Shown here: piece after piece, positions 25,008 to 33,429 of the stretch | Layout: every line of letters begins with the position of its first letter | Numbering within the stretch: the first letter of the stretch is position 1 | Assembly (NCBI GenBank): GCA_021730945.1 | Contig: JAKFYH010000036.1 | Coordinates: 1-60,520, forward strand | Direction: 5' to 3' | Length of the DNA stretch: 60,520 nt | Origin: Acidobacteriota bacterium | Lineage (GTDB): Bacteria; Acidobacteriota; Vicinamibacteria; Vicinamibacterales; UBA2999 | The notes under the pieces: generated by a model | Told to the model about the DNA's origin: nothing | Databases searched by the model: none | The model's input: the letters and a program-made list of their open reading frames with translations, nothing else | Made by a program: the position numbers and the translations under genes

Positions 25008-26471
25008 TTAGTACGCCTTGGCGAACCAGGCGCTGACCTTCGCGGGCTTGCCGCACTTGATGCACGGCTGGCCCGGGGCCTGGTCATAGCCCACCGGGAT
25101 GTTGCGGATGGTCGCCTGCGTCTCCGCCTTGATGTCGGCCTCGCACGGCGCCTCTTCGCACCACGGCGCGATCACGAACCCGGGACGGCCCTCCATCGCG
25201 GCCTTGAAGCCGTCGTAGGTATCGGCGGTGGTCGTGTGCTCCTCGCGGAAGGCGCGGGCGCGGTCGAGCAGGTTCTTCTGGATGTCGGCCAGCAGCGCCG
25301 TGATGGCGCCGGCCAGGCCTGCCATCGGAATCGAGGCCTTCACGCGCGTGTCGCGGCGGGCGGCAAATACCGCCGACTTCTCAATGTCCTTGGGGCCAAT
25401 TTCGAGGCGTAATGGCACGCCGCGCATTTCGTACTCGGCAAACTTCCAGCCGGGTGTCTGGCTTTCATCGGCGTCCAGCTTCACGCGAATACCCGCTGCC
25501 CGTAATTGGGCGGCAATCTCCTCGCACTTGGGCAGCACCGTTTCCTTCCAGGTGCCGCGCGGAATCGGCACGATGACCACCTGGTAGGGCGCCACGGCGG
25601 GCGGCAGAATAAGGCCGCTGTCGTCGCCGTGCGTCATGATCACGCCGCCAATCAATCGCGTGGATACCCCCCACGACGTGGTCCACGCGTGCTGCAAGGT
25701 CTTGTCGCGGCCCTGAAACTGGATTTCGAAGGCCTTGGCGAAGTTCTGCCCCAGGTTGTGGGACGTGCCGGCCTGCAACGCACGGCCATCGCCCATCAGC
25801 GCTTCGATCGAGTAGGTCTTCGACGCGCCGGCGAACTTCTCACTGTCGCTCTTTTGGCCGTCAATGACCGGCATGGCCAGGACATTCTCGGCAAACTCCT
25901 TGTAGATGCCCAGAATCAGCATGGTCTCGGCCTGCGCCTCGTCCGCGGTTTCATGGGCGGTGTGGCCTTCCTGCCAGAGAAACTCGGTGGTGCGCAGGAA
26001 CGGACGGGTCACCTTCTCCCACCGGACCACGTTGGCCCACTGGTTGATGAGCACCGGCAGGTCGCGCCACGACTGGATCCACTTTTGGTACATCACGCCA
26101 AAGATGGTTTCCGAGGTCGGGCGCACGACCAGCTTCTCTTCCAGCTCCTCGCCGCCGCCGTGCGTGACGTAGGCCACCTGGGGCGCGAAGCCCTCGACGT
26201 GCTGGGCTTCCTTGAGCAGCAGGCTTTCGGGAATCAGCAGGGGGAAGTAGGCATTCACGTGGCCGGTGGCTTTGAAGCGCTGGTCGAGCTGTTGCTGGAT
26301 TAATTCCCAGATGGCATAGCCGTATGGCCGGATGACCATGAAGCCCTTGACCGGCGAGTAGTCAACCAGTTCGGCTTTGCGGACGACATCGAGATACCAC
26401 TTCGAGAAGTCGACCGATTGCTTGGTAATTTCCGTCACGAAGGCGTCGTCTTGATTAGGTTTCGCGGCCAT
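25008..26471 (-). CDS. proS: Prolyl-tRNA synthetase, archaeal/eukaryal type (ProS type 3)
   Basis: A 487-residue class II synthetase that charges tRNA-Pro. It lacks the large editing insertion of the E. coli-type enzyme and has the short eukaryal/archaeal form. Motif 2 lies around NVVRWEKVTRPFLRTTEFLWQ (split here over 125-150), and motif 3 in the TSWGVSTRLIGGVIMTHGDD region (about 275). The anticodon-binding domain follows, then a C-terminal zinc-binding domain with Cys pairs in CEEAPC and CIKC, ending in ...AKAY as type 3 enzymes do. Its start overlaps the nadB end by 17 bases. Confidence 0.96.
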   Translation of the reverse strand: MAAKPNQDDAFVTEITKQSVDFSKWYLDVVRKAELVDYSPVKGFMVIRPYGYAIWELIQQQLDQRFKATGHVNAYFPLLIPESLLLKEAQHVEGFAPQVAYVTHGGGEELEEKLVVRPTSETIFGVMYQKWIQSWRDLPVLINQWANVVRWEKVTRPFLRTTEFLWQEGHTAHETADEAQAETMLILGIYKEFAENVLAMPVIDGQKSDSEKFAGASKTYSIEALMGDGRALQAGTSHNLGQNFAKAFEIQFQGRDKTLQHAWTTSWGVSTRLIGGVIMTHGDDSGLILPPAVAPYQVVIVPIPRGTWKETVLPKCEEIAAQLRAAGIRVKLDADESQTPGWKFAEYEMRGVPLRLEIGPKDIEKSAVFAARRDTRVKASIPMAGLAGAITALLADIQKNLLDRARAFREEHTTTADTYDGFKAAMEGRPGFVIAPWCEEAPCEADIKAETQATIRNIPVGYDQAPGQPCIKCGKPAKVSAWFAKAY

Positions 26472-28056
26472 GGGCTCCTGGGATTCTTTCGCCGATATGA
26501 ACCTTAAAGTTTACGTCATCTCGAGCCGGGAAGTCGGTGCGGGCGTGGCCGCCGCGGGTTTCCTCGCGTCGCAAAGCCGCGCGCGCCATCAGCCGGCCCA
26601 CGGTGACGATCGAGGCCAGGCGCCAGTCGGCCGCCGACAGGCCGCCGGCGGCAATGCCAGGCGCCACAGCGGCGTACCACGCGTCCAACTGACTGATGGC
26701 CGTTTCGAGCGAGGCGCGTTCCCGCGACAAGCCAACCGAGTTCCACATCAGATCCCGTACGTCGATTTCGCTGGGGGCTCTGGCAGGTAGGGCGGGTCTG
26801 GCAGGCGGGGAAGAAGTGACCTCCTTACCAGCCCAACCAGCCCAACCAGCCCCACCAGCCCCACCAGCCGCACCAGCCTCACCGGGCCCGAGCATCACTT
26901 GCGCCGCGCGAGCGCCAAACACCAGGCCCTCGAGCAGGGAGTTGCTGGCCAACCGATTGGCGCCGTGGACGCCGGTGCAGGCGACCTCGCCCGCCGCCAG
27001 CAGTCCCGGCACGGTTGTCCGGCCCCACAAGTCGGTCTCGACGCCACCCATCACGTAGTGGGCAGCGGGACCGACCGGGACCGGATCGGTGGCCAGGTCG
27101 AAACCGGCGACGCGGCACGCGGCGGCGATGGTCGGAAAGCGGGCGCGGACCCACGTGGCATCGAGATGCCGCATGGTCAAGTAGACCGGCCGGCCGGTCC
27201 GCTGCTGCTCCGCCAGCATGGCGCGAGACACCAGATCGCGCGAGGCCAGCTCGCCGGCGGCCTCGTAGCGCGTCATGAATCGCTCGCCTGCCTCGTTGAC
27301 CAGGTACGCTCCCTCACCGCGCATTGCCTCCGATAGCAGGAAGCGTGGGGCGCCCGGAGCGCTGAGCGCCGTCGGGTGAAACTGGGTGAATTCGAGGTCC
27401 GTAACCTGGGCGCCGGCGTGCCACGCCAGGGTGACACCGTCGCCCGTGGCGATCGACGGGTTGGTGGTCTCGCGAAACACCTGGCCGGCGCCGCCGGTGG
27501 CCAGCAGGACGGCTGCGGCTTCGACCTCATGCGTGCCCTGGTCGTCCTCATAGGCCACGCCGTGGCAACGCCGGCCTCGAATCAGCAGCCGGGTGACCCG
27601 TGCATTCCGCTCGACGCGCACCCGCGCCTGCTCGGCCACCTGGCTCCACAGTGCCCGGCCGATCTCGCGGCCGGTCGCGTCGGCTGCGTGCATGACCCGG
27701 CGCACACCATGCGCGCCCTCGCGGCCAAACGACAGCTCGCCGGACGCGTCGCGATCGAAGCGTGCCCCGTTGGCGACGAGCTCACGCGTATAGCGCACGC
27801 CGTCTTCCACCAGCACGCGCACCGCCGCCTCCACGCACAGGCCATCGCCGGCGGCAAGGGTATCGGCGGCATGCAAGGCCGGCGAGTCACCGGGACCGAG
27901 CGCCGCGGCGATGCCCCCCTGGGCATAGCCGGTGTTGCTTTCATCGGGATCGGCCTTCGTCAGAATCAACACGCTGCCGGCTGCTGCAAGATCGGTGGCC
28001 GCCCGCAGGCCGGCGATACCACTGCCGATGACGAGGAAATCCGTGCGGCGTTGCAC
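26455..28056 (-). CDS. nadB: L-aspartate oxidase
   Basis: A 533-residue flavoenzyme that oxidises L-aspartate to iminoaspartate, the first step of NAD synthesis. The FAD-binding N terminus FLVIGSGIAGLRAA and the SNTGYAQGGIAAAL motif are clear. Substrate-site segments LEFTQFHPTAL, GVHGANRLASNSLLEGLVFG and the C-terminal helical domain (DLMWNSVGLSRER) are intact. Between the last two, residues about 391-430 are a low-complexity Gly/Ala/Trp then Pro/Ala linker encoded by a 9-base DNA repeat. The start is GTG 28056, facing aroB across 24 bases. nadA and nadC are not nearby. proS follows with a 17-base overlap. Confidence 0.95.
   Translation of the reverse strand: MQRRTDFLVIGSGIAGLRAATDLAAAGSVLILTKADPDESNTGYAQGGIAAALGPGDSPALHAADTLAAGDGLCVEAAVRVLVEDGVRYTRELVANGARFDRDASGELSFGREGAHGVRRVMHAADATGREIGRALWSQVAEQARVRVERNARVTRLLIRGRRCHGVAYEDDQGTHEVEAAAVLLATGGAGQVFRETTNPSIATGDGVTLAWHAGAQVTDLEFTQFHPTALSAPGAPRFLLSEAMRGEGAYLVNEAGERFMTRYEAAGELASRDLVSRAMLAEQQRTGRPVYLTMRHLDATWVRARFPTIAAACRVAGFDLATDPVPVGPAAHYVMGGVETDLWGRTTVPGLLAAGEVACTGVHGANRLASNSLLEGLVFGARAAQVMLGPGEAGAAGGAGGAGWAGWAGKEVTSSPPARPALPARAPSEIDVRDLMWNSVGLSRERASLETAISQLDAWYAAVAPGIAAGGLSAADWRLASIVTVGRLMARAALRREETRGGHARTDFPARDDVNFKVHIGERIPGAHGRET
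26776..26880. repeat. In-frame 9-base tandem array and related G-rich repeat inside nadB
   Basis: From about 26828 to 26880 the plus strand reads as about six copies of CCMACCAGC-type 9-mers, encoding GWA, GGA, GAA tripeptides on the minus strand. The adjoining 26776-26810 segment contains GGCAGGTAGGGCGGGTCTGG, close to the sequence at the 3' edge of the window. The reading frame of nadB stays open throughout. Confidence 0.85.
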
Positions 28057-28057
28057 T

Positions 28058-28076
28058 GAATGCTATCGTAGCATTC
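28058..28076. promoter_or_regulatory. Perfect palindrome filling the nadB-aroB divergent gap
   Basis: GAATGCTA (28058-28065), TCG, TAGCATTC (28069-28076) is an exact 8-bp inverted repeat. The whole gap between the two start codons is 24 bases, so it must hold both promoters. Each strand carries an extended -10-like string (TGCTATCGT on plus, TGCTACGAT on minus) placed about 8-11 bases before its start codon. Confidence 0.75.
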
Positions 28077-28080
28077 GTAC

Positions 28081-29166
28081 ATGCCACCCACCCGCATCGG
28101 GGTGACCGCCGCCGCGGGCGCCTATTCCGTCTTGATCGGCGAAGACACCATTGCCACGCTCGGTCACGAACTGGACGAGGCCCGCCTCGGCCCGCGCCGC
28201 ATAATCGTGTCGAGTCCGCGGGTCTGGGACCTCCACCGCGCCCGCTTCCGCAAGCTCGGTGCCGACCGCACGCCGGTGTTGGTCGACGACGGCGAGCGCA
28301 GCAAGACAATGGCGACGGTGGCACGCGTCCACGACGCGTTGGTGAAGGCGAAGGCCGACCGCTCGACGGTCGTGATCGCCGTGGGCGGCGGCGTCATTGG
28401 CGATCTGGTGGGCTTCGCCGCCGCCACCTACCTCCGCGGCATTCGCATCGTCCACGTGCCGACGACCCTACTGGCGCAGGTGGACAGCGCGATTGGCGGC
28501 AAGACCGGAGTAAACCATGCGCTCGGCAAGAACCTGATCGGCTCGTTTCACGCCCCGAGCCTGGTCGTGGCCGATCCGGTGGTGCTCGACACGCTGCCCC
28601 GTCGCGAGTTTCGCGCCGGCCTCTACGAAGTGATCAAGTACGGCGTGATCGCCGAACCCGGGCTGCTCGACCGCCTGCGCACGACGCTGCCGGCGATCTT
28701 CGCCCGCGAGCCCGGCGCGGTGGCGCCGCTGGTAGCCGACTCGTGCCGCATCAAGGCTCGCGTGGTGTCGGCCGACGAGCGCGAAGGCGGCCTGCGCCGC
28801 ATCCTCAACTTCGGCCACACCATGGGGCATGCGCTCGAGGCGGCGACCAAGTTCAAGCGCTTCCGTCACGGCGAAGCGGTGGGTTACGGCATGTTGGCGG
28901 CGTTGTCGCTAGGGGTGGCGCGTGGCGTCACGCCGCCGGCCCTCTACGAGGAGGTCCACGAATTGATCACGCACTTGGGGCCCTTGCCTCCGGTGTCGGA
29001 TATCTCCGCGCGTGAGGCGATGGCTGCGATTGGCCGCGACAAGAAGATGGTGGCCGGCACCCTGCACTTTGTGGGTGCCACCGGCCGCGGCGCCACGGCG
29101 ACGCTGACCGACGTGACGGCCACGGAGATGAGAAACGCCCTCAAGCGCCTCGGCCTGCGCCCCTGA
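28081..29166 (+). CDS. aroB: 3-dehydroquinate synthase
   Basis: A 361-residue enzyme of the shikimate pathway that converts DAHP to 3-dehydroquinate with NAD and a divalent metal. The dinucleotide site GGGVIGDLVGFAAATYLRG, the substrate and metal region KYGVI and the metal His residues in LNFGHTMGHALE and RHGEAVGYG are all present. Length is typical. ATG 28081 starts 24 bases from the nadB GTG, so the two genes share a very short divergent regulatory region. It ends 36 bases from the convergent response-regulator gene, with no obvious terminator between. Confidence 0.97.
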   Translation: MPPTRIGVTAAAGAYSVLIGEDTIATLGHELDEARLGPRRIIVSSPRVWDLHRARFRKLGADRTPVLVDDGERSKTMATVARVHDALVKAKADRSTVVIAVGGGVIGDLVGFAAATYLRGIRIVHVPTTLLAQVDSAIGGKTGVNHALGKNLIGSFHAPSLVVADPVVLDTLPRREFRAGLYEVIKYGVIAEPGLLDRLRTTLPAIFAREPGAVAPLVADSCRIKARVVSADEREGGLRRILNFGHTMGHALEAATKFKRFRHGEAVGYGMLAALSLGVARGVTPPALYEEVHELITHLGPLPPVSDISAREAMAAIGRDKKMVAGTLHFVGATGRGATATLTDVTATEMRNALKRLGLRP

Positions 29167-29202
29167 CCCCCGGTCTGCGCCACCAGTAAAACACCCGCCG
29201 CG

Positions 29203-30597
29203 CTAAAGCTTGTGTTCGCGCAGCTTGGCTTCGAGGGCCTTGAAGTTGATCTGCAGCAGATCGGCGGCGCGGCCGCGATCGCCGTCGGCATCGGCGAGTG
29301 CCTTGTGAATCTTCCGGCGTTCCAGCTCGGCGACGGTGCGAGCGGTCGCCTCGGCCAGGCTGCCGGCCAGGTCGATGCGGTCCCACGGATCCACGGACGA
29401 GCCGCTGCGCGGCACCGGCGACAGGCTGAAATGGCGCGGCCGCAGGGTGTCGCCATCAGCCAGGATGACCGCCCGCTCGATCGCATTCTGCAGTTCACGG
29501 ATGTTGCCGGGCCAGTCGTGCATCATCAGTTCGGCCACCGCTTCCGGTGACAGCGTCATCTGCTTGCCGACGTCGCGCGACACCCGCTCGACGAAATGGT
29601 GGGCCAGTCTGGGGATGTCGTCGCGCCGCTCGCGCAAGGCCGGCACCTCCACCGGGAACACCGACAAGCGGAAGTACAGGTCTTCCCGGAACTGCCGCGC
29701 CGCCACGGCCTGCCGCAGCCCGCGGTTGGTCGCCGCCACGATGCGCACGTCGAGCTGGATCGACGCGCCGCCGCCCAGGCGTTCGATCTTGTGCGTCTCG
29801 ATGGCGCGCAGCAACTTGGCCTGCACCGTCATCGGCATCTCGCCAATTTCATCAAGGAAGAGCGTGCCGCGCTGGGCCAGCTCGAACCGCCCGAGCTTGC
29901 GTTGGTTCGCGCCGGTAAACGCGCCGCGCTCGTAGCCGAACAGTTCGGCTTCGAGCAGGGTGTCGGGAATGGCGGCGCAGTTGATGGCGACAAACGGCCC
30001 GCCCGACCGCGGGCTGCGATCGTGCAAAGCGCGCGCGCACAACTCCTTGCCGGTGCCGCTCTCGCCTTCCAGCAACACCGTAGTGTCACTGCCGGCGGCG
30101 CGGTCGATGGCGGTCATCGCCTGGCGCAGCGCCAGCGAGTCGCCGATAATGTGGGGCCCGCCGCGACGAGCCGCCGCCTCTTCCTTCAGCAGCCGGTATT
30201 CGCCGAGCAGCCGCCGCTGCGCCAGCGCGCGCTCCACCATCAGCAGGAGGTGCTCGGGATCGACCGGCTTGGGCAGGAAGTCGAGGGCGCCTTGCCGCAT
30301 CGCCGCCACCGCATCCTGGATGCTGCCGTAGGCAGTCATCACAATCACCGGCAGCTCGGCGTCGCTCTCCTTGGCAGCGCGCAACACGCCCAGGCCATCG
30401 CCGCTGGGCAGGCGGAGGTCCGACAAGACAATGGCGGGCTGGGAATCACGAAGCGCCGCCTCGGCTTCCGGCTGATCGCGGGCCTCGATTACCGAATAGC
30501 CTTGCGCCTCAAGAGCCAGGCGCAGCATGGCGCGCAACGAGTCCTTGTCTTCAACCAGCAGGACCGACGCCGCGGGCGCGGCAGCCTGGGCACTCAC
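29203..30597 (-). CDS. NtrC-family sigma-54 response regulator
   Basis: A 464-residue regulator. A receiver domain (about 10-125; acidic pocket VEDKDS, phospho-acceptor D60 in IVLSDLRLP) is followed by an AAA+ domain (about 145-380) with Walker A GESGTGKE and the sigma-54 contact loop GAFTGA. Walker B is LFLDEIGE. A Fis-type helix-turn-helix (about 420-464, AADLLQINFKALEAKLREH) ends the protein. It should activate sigma-54 promoters. GTG 30597 overlaps the upstream stop by four bases (GTGA). It ends the unit hypothetical-regulator; the likely partner is the orphan NtrB-like kinase at 33.4-34.7 kb. Confidence 0.93.
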   Translation of the reverse strand: MSAQAAAPAASVLLVEDKDSLRAMLRLALEAQGYSVIEARDQPEAEAALRDSQPAIVLSDLRLPSGDGLGVLRAAKESDAELPVIVMTAYGSIQDAVAAMRQGALDFLPKPVDPEHLLLMVERALAQRRLLGEYRLLKEEAAARRGGPHIIGDSLALRQAMTAIDRAAGSDTTVLLEGESGTGKELCARALHDRSPRSGGPFVAINCAAIPDTLLEAELFGYERGAFTGANQRKLGRFELAQRGTLFLDEIGEMPMTVQAKLLRAIETHKIERLGGGASIQLDVRIVAATNRGLRQAVAARQFREDLYFRLSVFPVEVPALRERRDDIPRLAHHFVERVSRDVGKQMTLSPEAVAELMMHDWPGNIRELQNAIERAVILADGDTLRPRHFSLSPVPRSGSSVDPWDRIDLAGSLAEATARTVAELERRKIHKALADADGDRGRAADLLQINFKALEAKLREHKL

Positions 30598-31193
30598 ACG
30601 CCTGGCCGCAGCCAGCTCGCAGGCACGCCGGCGCGGCGGCCTTCGTCCTGGATGGCGGTGATCTCCTTCTGCTGCGCCTCCATCTCTTTCTGCACTTTCG
30701 CGAGCTCGGACAGGGCGGACTTGAGATTCGTGTCGATCACGGCGCGCTGCGCCGGGTCGTCGCGGTTGACGAAGTCGGTTCGCAAGGCATTGATGCGGCT
30801 CTGCAGAGAATCGGCAAACAGTCGCGACCGATCCAGCGCTCCCTGCGCGGCAGTGACTCTGCCGCTCCAGTACGCCTGGCCACGAACCTCCGTGGCATCG
30901 GCCGCCGGGGGATCGGCCGGCGGGACATCGGCGACCGCGCCACCCGGCAAGTTGACCTCGGGCACCACCGTGCTTGGCCGGGCGGACGCGTCCGGCGCCG
31001 TGGGGTCGGGCTTCAAGTCGGTGTTGGTGTAGACCTTCGCCGACTTGCCAACCTTCTTGCGCCGGGCCTCTTCGGCGCGAGCGACATCGGCCAGCGTTTG
31101 TGGCGTCGTCGTTGGCACTGTTTGGGTCTGGGCCCGTGCCACAGCCGGCCCAATCAGGATGCTGACGGCGAGGATGGCAATTGCGCGTGTCAT
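30594..31193 (-). CDS. Exported coiled-coil protein of unknown function
   Basis: A 199-residue protein that I cannot assign to a family. It has a signal peptide (about 1-21, ending AVARAQ) and a charged segment (LADVARAEEARRKKVGKSAK). A Pro/Ala-rich middle (about 60-100) leads to a C-terminal coiled coil (about 125-185) rich in Ala, Leu, Glu and Gln. It is presumably periplasmic. It is translationally coupled to the sigma-54 regulator and lies downstream of the minor pseudopilins, so a role in pilus assembly or signal sensing is possible but only inferred from position. A promoter of its own lies at 31235-31263. Confidence 0.7.
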   Translation of the reverse strand: MTRAIAILAVSILIGPAVARAQTQTVPTTTPQTLADVARAEEARRKKVGKSAKVYTNTDLKPDPTAPDASARPSTVVPEVNLPGGAVADVPPADPPAADATEVRGQAYWSGRVTAAQGALDRSRLFADSLQSRINALRTDFVNRDDPAQRAVIDTNLKSALSELAKVQKEMEAQQKEITAIQDEGRRAGVPASWLRPGV

Positions 31194-31234
31194 GTTCGTT
31201 GTATCGGCCGGACGGCCGGTTTCCCCTTGCCGTG

Positions 31235-31263
31235 ATCGTACGACTCGCGTGGCGGCGGGTCAA
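31235..31263 (-). promoter_or_regulatory. Sigma-70-type promoter for the coiled-coil/regulator pair
   Basis: On the minus strand, TTGACC (31263-31258), a 17-base spacer and TACGAT (31240-31235) form a good promoter, overlapping the stop codon of the pilX-like gene. Transcription would start near 31228, about 35 bases before the ATG at 31193. Confidence 0.6.
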
Positions 31264-31958
31264 GGAAGCAGCTGGCGCACCTCCAGCCACGATTGCACAC
31301 GAATGCCTGGCTGGCAGAGCTCCTCGTCGCCGACAGTGGCGCAGATCCGGGCCAGTTCGGCTTCCAGGGCGTGACGCCCGCCGACCGGCCCGAACGCCAC
31401 GGCCCTCACCCGCAGGACACCGCGCCCCTCGCCGTCGCCGTCGGCCAGTGGGTCGCCGTCCCGTTCGCCGGTGTCGTCGGCGACCCAGACGGCCAGGTAA
31501 CACGGCGCCGGCCGCGCCAACGCGGCGAGACTCTCAAGCGGGCCGTAGGCGTAGAGCTGCCACCTGGGATTGTTCGCGCCCCACGGACGCTCGCTCGAAT
31601 TGGCGTCCATCTCGGCGGCCGTGCACGTCGTGGCTTTACCGCAGTTGAGCGCATTGGTTTCGGCGGTGAGGTTGATGGCGCCGCCGCCCGGAATCGCTCG
31701 CACGCCAACGGGATCGCCATCGGCAAAGGTCGAGCGCCGGGCGCCGGCCAGCACCTCGGTCCAGTCGGCGCGCGCCAGGTCGTGGGCGGCCAGCTCAATG
31801 CCCGCCTCGACCGCATGAAAGAGTCCGGCCGAAGTCCTGACGCTGCCCGAGGCCAGGCGGTCCATGAAGACAACGACGGCCAGTCCGAGGCCGACGGCCG
31901 ACAAGAAGCTGGTGACGAGCAAGGCTAACGTGAGAGCGATACCGGGTGGATGCTTCAT
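31260..31958 (-). CDS. PilX-like minor pilus assembly protein
   Basis: A 232-residue protein with one N-terminal hydrophobic helix (about 7-32, GIALTLALLVTSFLSAVGLGL) and a soluble periplasmic domain with several Cys. It lacks the G/FTLxE prepilin site of its two upstream neighbours, and the position as the third gene after PilV- and PilW-like pseudopilins fits a PilX/GspK-type tip component. Sequence similarity is weak, so this is mainly a call from context and topology. Its ATG overlaps the pilW-like stop by four bases. Confidence 0.6.
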   Translation of the reverse strand: MKHPPGIALTLALLVTSFLSAVGLGLAVVVFMDRLASGSVRTSAGLFHAVEAGIELAAHDLARADWTEVLAGARRSTFADGDPVGVRAIPGGGAINLTAETNALNCGKATTCTAAEMDANSSERPWGANNPRWQLYAYGPLESLAALARPAPCYLAVWVADDTGERDGDPLADGDGEGRGVLRVRAVAFGPVGGRHALEAELARICATVGDEELCQPGIRVQSWLEVRQLLP

Positions 31959-32788
31959 GACGGGTTCCTCAGTGCAACTGTCAGGTGCCGGGTCCGGCTG
32001 GCAATCCGCCGATGCCGGTCAGGAGACCTTCCGACGACGCGGACAACGATGTCGACGCGCCGAAGCGTGCCGGCCAGTCGCCATGGCGCGAACCTCAGCT
32101 CGGCGACATCCTCAACGATCGGTTGCACCGCCCCGGCGGCGGTTTCGCGCACGAGCGTGAACGACGCGTCGGGCTGGGTTTGCAGATAGTAGGCGTCCGC
32201 CGACACGTCGAACACGGCCGAACCGGCTGGATAGATAGTGCTCAGGGCGCGCGACGGTGTCAGCGAGCGCGCGCCGGGATGGGCCGACGCGACGGTGAAG
32301 AGATCAAATCGTCCGGCGACATCCACCACCGCTACCAGCGCGCCCCTTGAGAACCCGCAGACGTCGCCGGTGGACGGACAGTGCGGCTGCAGGCGTAGCG
32401 GGCCGGACTCGCTGGACTGATCAGCGGCCAGCACGCCGCGGCCGGGGCCGGCCGCCGCCATGACCCGAACCGATCCGAACCAGTCGCCTTCCTCGGCCGG
32501 GTCGAGCAACTCCACAGCCGGCACCACGGTGCCGGCCGCACCATCCGAGGTGGTGGCGGCCAGGTGCAAGGCCGAGTGAACGGCCACTGCGAGCACATGA
32601 ACCGCCGTGCGTTCGCGCTGCTGGAGGTCGAGAATATCGGGCGTCGTATCGAACGCGGCCCGCGCCCCAGGCGTGACCGCGGCAATCGCCGCGGACAGCA
32701 AGGCGCAAATGGCGGTCGCGACCAGCAGTTCGACCAGGGAGAATCCTGGTGAAGCAGCACGCGGATCCGGACGTTCCCGCCTGGTCAT
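31955..32788 (-). CDS. PilW-like minor pseudopilin
   Basis: A 277-residue prepilin-type protein. The leader ends at the PilD cleavage site before FSLVELLVATAICALLSAA, with Glu at mature position 5, followed by the usual hydrophobic helix. The long soluble C-terminal domain (about 240 residues) fits PilW/PulJ-type minor pilins that prime pilus assembly. ATG 32788 overlaps the pilV-like stop (ATGA), and its own stop overlaps the pilX-like start, so the three are one translationally coupled unit. Confidence 0.82.
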   Translation of the reverse strand: MTRRERPDPRAASPGFSLVELLVATAICALLSAAIAAVTPGARAAFDTTPDILDLQQRERTAVHVLAVAVHSALHLAATTSDGAAGTVVPAVELLDPAEEGDWFGSVRVMAAAGPGRGVLAADQSSESGPLRLQPHCPSTGDVCGFSRGALVAVVDVAGRFDLFTVASAHPGARSLTPSRALSTIYPAGSAVFDVSADAYYLQTQPDASFTLVRETAAGAVQPIVEDVAELRFAPWRLAGTLRRVDIVVRVVGRSPDRHRRIASRTRHLTVALRNPS

Positions 32789-33285
32789 GGCTGCCTGACC
32801 CGTACTGTCGCCAGGCACGCTTCCGCCGATCGGGCCGGCTTACCCTCGGCAGGCGAGCGGAAGACGCACACTTCGATGGCCACTGCTTCCGGCAAATAGT
32901 GATCAAGGCGAGTCAGGCGCCATCGCCTGGTGAAGACGGCGCCGTTCGCGCCAGTGCCTGGCCCCACCACCGCGCCGTGGGCGTCGAGCTGATCCACGAA
33001 GCCGTCAAGGTCTTGGTCAAGACTGGCGCCGCCAGGCCAGACCAACTCCGGATCGGTCACCGGCTCGCCGAGTGGCCCGTAGCCAAAATCGAGGGCCCGC
33101 AACCATTCGATCTTGTCCTGCGCTGCGATCAAGGCGGCGCTCCCGGCGCCGGCCTCCTGGGTGGCGCGCACGCTCAGGGCGAGGAGTTGCGCGATCCCGG
33201 CGAGCGCCGTGACCAGGATGCCGGTGGCGACCAGCGTCTCGAGCAACGTGAATCCATTTGGGGCGGAGCCCGGGATGCGAGGCAT
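32785..33285 (-). CDS. PilV-like minor pseudopilin
   Basis: A 166-residue prepilin-type protein with the PilD site NG before FTLLETLVATGILVTALAG, Glu at mature position 5, and a soluble domain that includes a DQDLDGFVDQLD segment, possibly calcium-binding. Length and position fit PilV/PulI. ATG 33285 gives a 10-residue leader; a GTG at 33327 would add 14 residues and is less likely. It heads the pilV-pilW-pilX-like unit, 144 bases after the kinase gene. Confidence 0.82.
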   Translation of the reverse strand: MPRIPGSAPNGFTLLETLVATGILVTALAGIAQLLALSVRATQEAGAGSAALIAAQDKIEWLRALDFGYGPLGEPVTDPELVWPGGASLDQDLDGFVDQLDAHGAVVGPGTGANGAVFTRRWRLTRLDHYLPEAVAIEVCVFRSPAEGKPARSAEACLATVRVRQP

Positions 33286-33367
33286 GCCGAGGGATAGTGC
33301 AATCGGCCTGCCCGGCGGTGCGGGCACCCGGTTGAGCGATTGCCGGCGGGATTGGGGCCGGTCGCAA

Positions 33368-33384
33368 TTGGCACGACACCTGCC
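33368..33384 (+). promoter_or_regulatory. Sigma-54-like site on the antisense strand
   Basis: TTGGCACG, four bases, then CTGCC: the GG and GC doublets are exactly 10 bases apart as sigma-54 requires, and the -24 half is perfect. It reads on the plus strand toward the 3' end of the kinase gene, against all neighbouring genes. Confidence 0.35.
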
Positions 33385-33404
33385 GCGATCAGTTTCTGAT
33401 CGCG
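33384..33404. promoter_or_regulatory. Perfect palindrome between the kinase and pilV-like genes
   Basis: CGCGATCAG (33384-33392), TTT, CTGATCGCG (33396-33404) is an exact 9-bp inverted repeat. It lies 26 bases after the kinase stop and about 100 bases before the pilV-like start. No T-run follows on the minus strand, so an operator or processing hairpin is as likely as a terminator. Confidence 0.6.
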
Positions 33405-33429
33405 AGTGGGTTGCCGGAGATCGCAGTTT

